From: Streptomyces sp. NBC_00178
GTDB taxonomy: Bacteria > Actinomycetota > Actinomycetes > Streptomycetales > Streptomycetaceae
Direction: 5' to 3'
Assembly (NCBI RefSeq): GCF_036206005.1
Contig: NZ_CP108143.1
Location: 3,548,001 to 3,612,000, forward strand
DNA length: 64,000 nt
Part shown: positions 62,811 through 64,000 of the stretch, piece after piece
How positions within the stretch are numbered: position 1 is the stretch's first letter
Layout of the letters: each line of letters begins with the position of its first letter
Position numbers and translations under genes: made by a program
Notes under the pieces: generated by a model
Told to the model about the DNA's origin: nothing
The model's input: the letters and a program-made list of their open reading frames with translations, nothing else
The model's database searches: none

Positions 62811-63209
62811 GCGCGCAGTCTGGCAGGCCGGCGGGGTCGCGGCCATGGCCTGCCGGGCACCCGTCCCGCCGGCTCCGCGGACCGGCGGACGCCCTCGGCC
62901 CGACCCGCACTGCATGACCGCGGGGCGTGTGCCCCCTCTCCGGCTCCGTCCCGTACGGTCCGGACAAGGCATGAAATCAACCGCAAACAAACCGCTTGTC
63001 CTGTTTTCTTCATCCCCTGCGGCCGCACTCCGTGACCGGTCATGGCCCGCAGTCCGGAGTCAGGACGGCACCACCGGCCGGCACCCGCGGCAGCGTGCGG
63101 CAGGCTCACCGTCCGGTTCTACCGCTTCGGCGGACCCGGCGTCCTCCCGCTGTTCACGGTCGGTGCGGGCCGGGAAGCCCTGGCCGGAGCGCGCCGGCGG
63201 CGTTGATCA
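62811..63209. other. Intergenic region upstream of the SDR
   Basis: About 400 bp without a supported gene. A patch at 62985-63007 (AAACAAACCGCTTGTCCTGT followed by TTT) is AT-rich and looks somewhat like an ARE operator. Nothing else stands out before the MITE. Confidence 0.45.
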
Positions 63210-63370
63210 AGGGCTGTCCCGTCATCCCTGGTGGATCAGAGCACGGCGTCGGATGCGGTGCATCGCGAGACGGAAGGACGTCCGCATACTGGGCGCATTC
63301 GGGTATTCCGACGACGCGGCGAGGCGCCGTAGCTGTCGTCGCGCGCCGCCGGGGATCACGGGAGAGCCCT
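63210..63370 (-). mobile_element. MITE copy B, 161 bp
   Basis: Roughly 90 percent identical, in reverse orientation, to 38552-38713, with terminal repeats AGGGCTGTCCCGTCATCCC and GGGATCACGGGAGAGCCCT. It has no transposase. The flanking dinucleotides (CA and TA) are not a clean duplication. It lies immediately upstream of the acyltransferase start. Confidence 0.8.
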
Positions 63371-63382
63371 TAGGGTGACCGG

Positions 63383-64000
63383 ATGCCCTCCCCGACCTCG
63401 CGAGCCCCGGAACCGGCGGACACCGAAGCCGAGTCACCACCTGCGGCCCCGCGCCGGCCCGCCCGTGATCCGTACTTCGACAACGCGAAGTACCTGGCCA
63501 TCGTGCTGGTCGCGATGGGGCACGCCTGGGAGCCCCTGCCCGGAAGCGGACGCCTGGTCGAGACGCTCTACACCGTCGTCTACACCTTCCACATGCCGGT
63601 CTTCATCCTCATCGCCGGCTACTTCTCGCGCGGCTTCGACCTGCGTGCCGACCGGGTGTGGAAGCTCGTCACCAGCCTGGTGGTGCCGTACGCGGTGTTC
63701 GAGATCGCGTACACCGTCTTCGAGCGGCTCACGGGGGCTCCCGACTTCCCGCTGAGCCCGATGACCCCGTACTGGTTGCTGTGGTTCCTGCCCGCCCTGT
63801 TCCTCTGGCGCCTGACCACACCGTTCTGGCTGACGGTTCGGTGGCCCGTGGCGATCTCCCTGGTCGTCGCGGCCATGGGGGCGGTGACCAGCAACATAGG
63901 CGGAGATCTGCAGCTCCAGCGGATCCTGCAGTTCCTGCCGTACTACGTACTGGGCCTCCAGCTGCGGCCCGCCCACTTCGACTTCGTGCGCCGCCGTGCG
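63383..64000 (+). CDS. Acyltransferase family membrane protein, partial
   Basis: From ATG 63383 an open frame of 206 codons runs off the right edge. It reads RDPYFDNAKYLAIVLVAMGH, then FHMPVFILIAGYFSRGF and several helices, matching the acyltransferase-3 (fucose 4-O-acetylase-like) family with the catalytic-region His in VAMGHAWEP. The protein would O-acetylate a cell-surface sugar. MITE B ends 13 bp before the start and may supply or disturb its promoter. The minus-strand frames in this area are shadows. Confidence 0.85.
   Translation, partial: MPSPTSRAPEPADTEAESPPAAPRRPARDPYFDNAKYLAIVLVAMGHAWEPLPGSGRLVETLYTVVYTFHMPVFILIAGYFSRGFDLRADRVWKLVTSLVVPYAVFEIAYTVFERLTGAPDFPLSPMTPYWLLWFLPALFLWRLTTPFWLTVRWPVAISLVVAAMGAVTSNIGGDLQLQRILQFLPYYVLGLQLRPAHFDFVRRRA

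Overview
This 64 kb window is high-GC actinobacterial chromosome, almost certainly Streptomyces. Supporting signs are the strong third-position GC bias, the dnaK-grpE-dnaJ-hspR operon with HAIR operators, a Streptomyces-type parS site, an AfsA/ArpA-type gamma-butyrolactone pair, and many small Streptomyces-specific families (DUF3151, DUF2617, DUF6243). Gene order from about 1 to 32 kb looks like conserved core chromosome. The remainder is more variable.

Region 1-32.4 kb (core). Tryptophan catabolism (kynA and kynU overlapping by 8 nt, with a kynurenine-formamidase-like hydrolase next to them) leads into DUF3151, a DHA2 efflux pump, a PatB-like C-S lyase, fbaA and pyrE. The pyrE terminator palindrome encloses a perfect parS. 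Next come an aldose epimerase, a tail-anchored CoxG-like protein, a membrane-fused spermidine-synthase-like protein with DUF2617, a class I aminotransferase, YbjN, an MFS protein and clpB. Between clpB and the dnaK operon, both carrying HspR operators, lies a small cassette: a secreted peptide with six GEISW repeats, a translationally coupled degenerate Rieske-like protein, and a divergent TrmB/LuxR-type regulator. I regard this as the best candidate for an undescribed system. After dnaK come a sugar transferase, a membrane Fe-S oxidoreductase, a Yip1 protein, a phosphoribosyltransferase, dcd and a small zinc-ribbon protein.

Region 32.6-41.3 kb (island). tRNA-Gly(CCC) is followed by at least three further copies of its 3' end plus terminator (38.0, 39.9 and 41.3 kb) and one more degenerate copy (41.1 kb). 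A 127-bp arm-like repeat occurs twice and an integrase C-terminus remnant survives. This is a tandem array of decayed integrative elements. Surviving cargo includes a GAF-PP2C phosphatase, a MerR-like protein, a membrane protein, a HEAT-like protein, DUF6221 debris and a three-gene toxin-antitoxin-like operon. One 162-bp MITE lies here and its inverted twin lies at 63.2 kb.

Region 41.5-64 kb (variable). This part holds Imm32, DUF6243, a 95-bp pentanucleotide array, an L,D-transpeptidase-like protein lacking its catalytic Cys, a PA14/FnIII secreted protein, a polysaccharide deacetylase, an alanine/lysine-rich protein, an Fe-S photolyase, trypco2 debris, an ABC-F protein, a class E sortase, a GH65 phosphorylase, an Rpf-LysM protein, a bacterial PH protein, a PGRP-type amidase and a gamma-butyrolactone receptor/synthase pair with an SDR. 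The window ends inside an acyltransferase gene.

All functional calls rest on reading the sequence and recalling family motifs. No database search was run.
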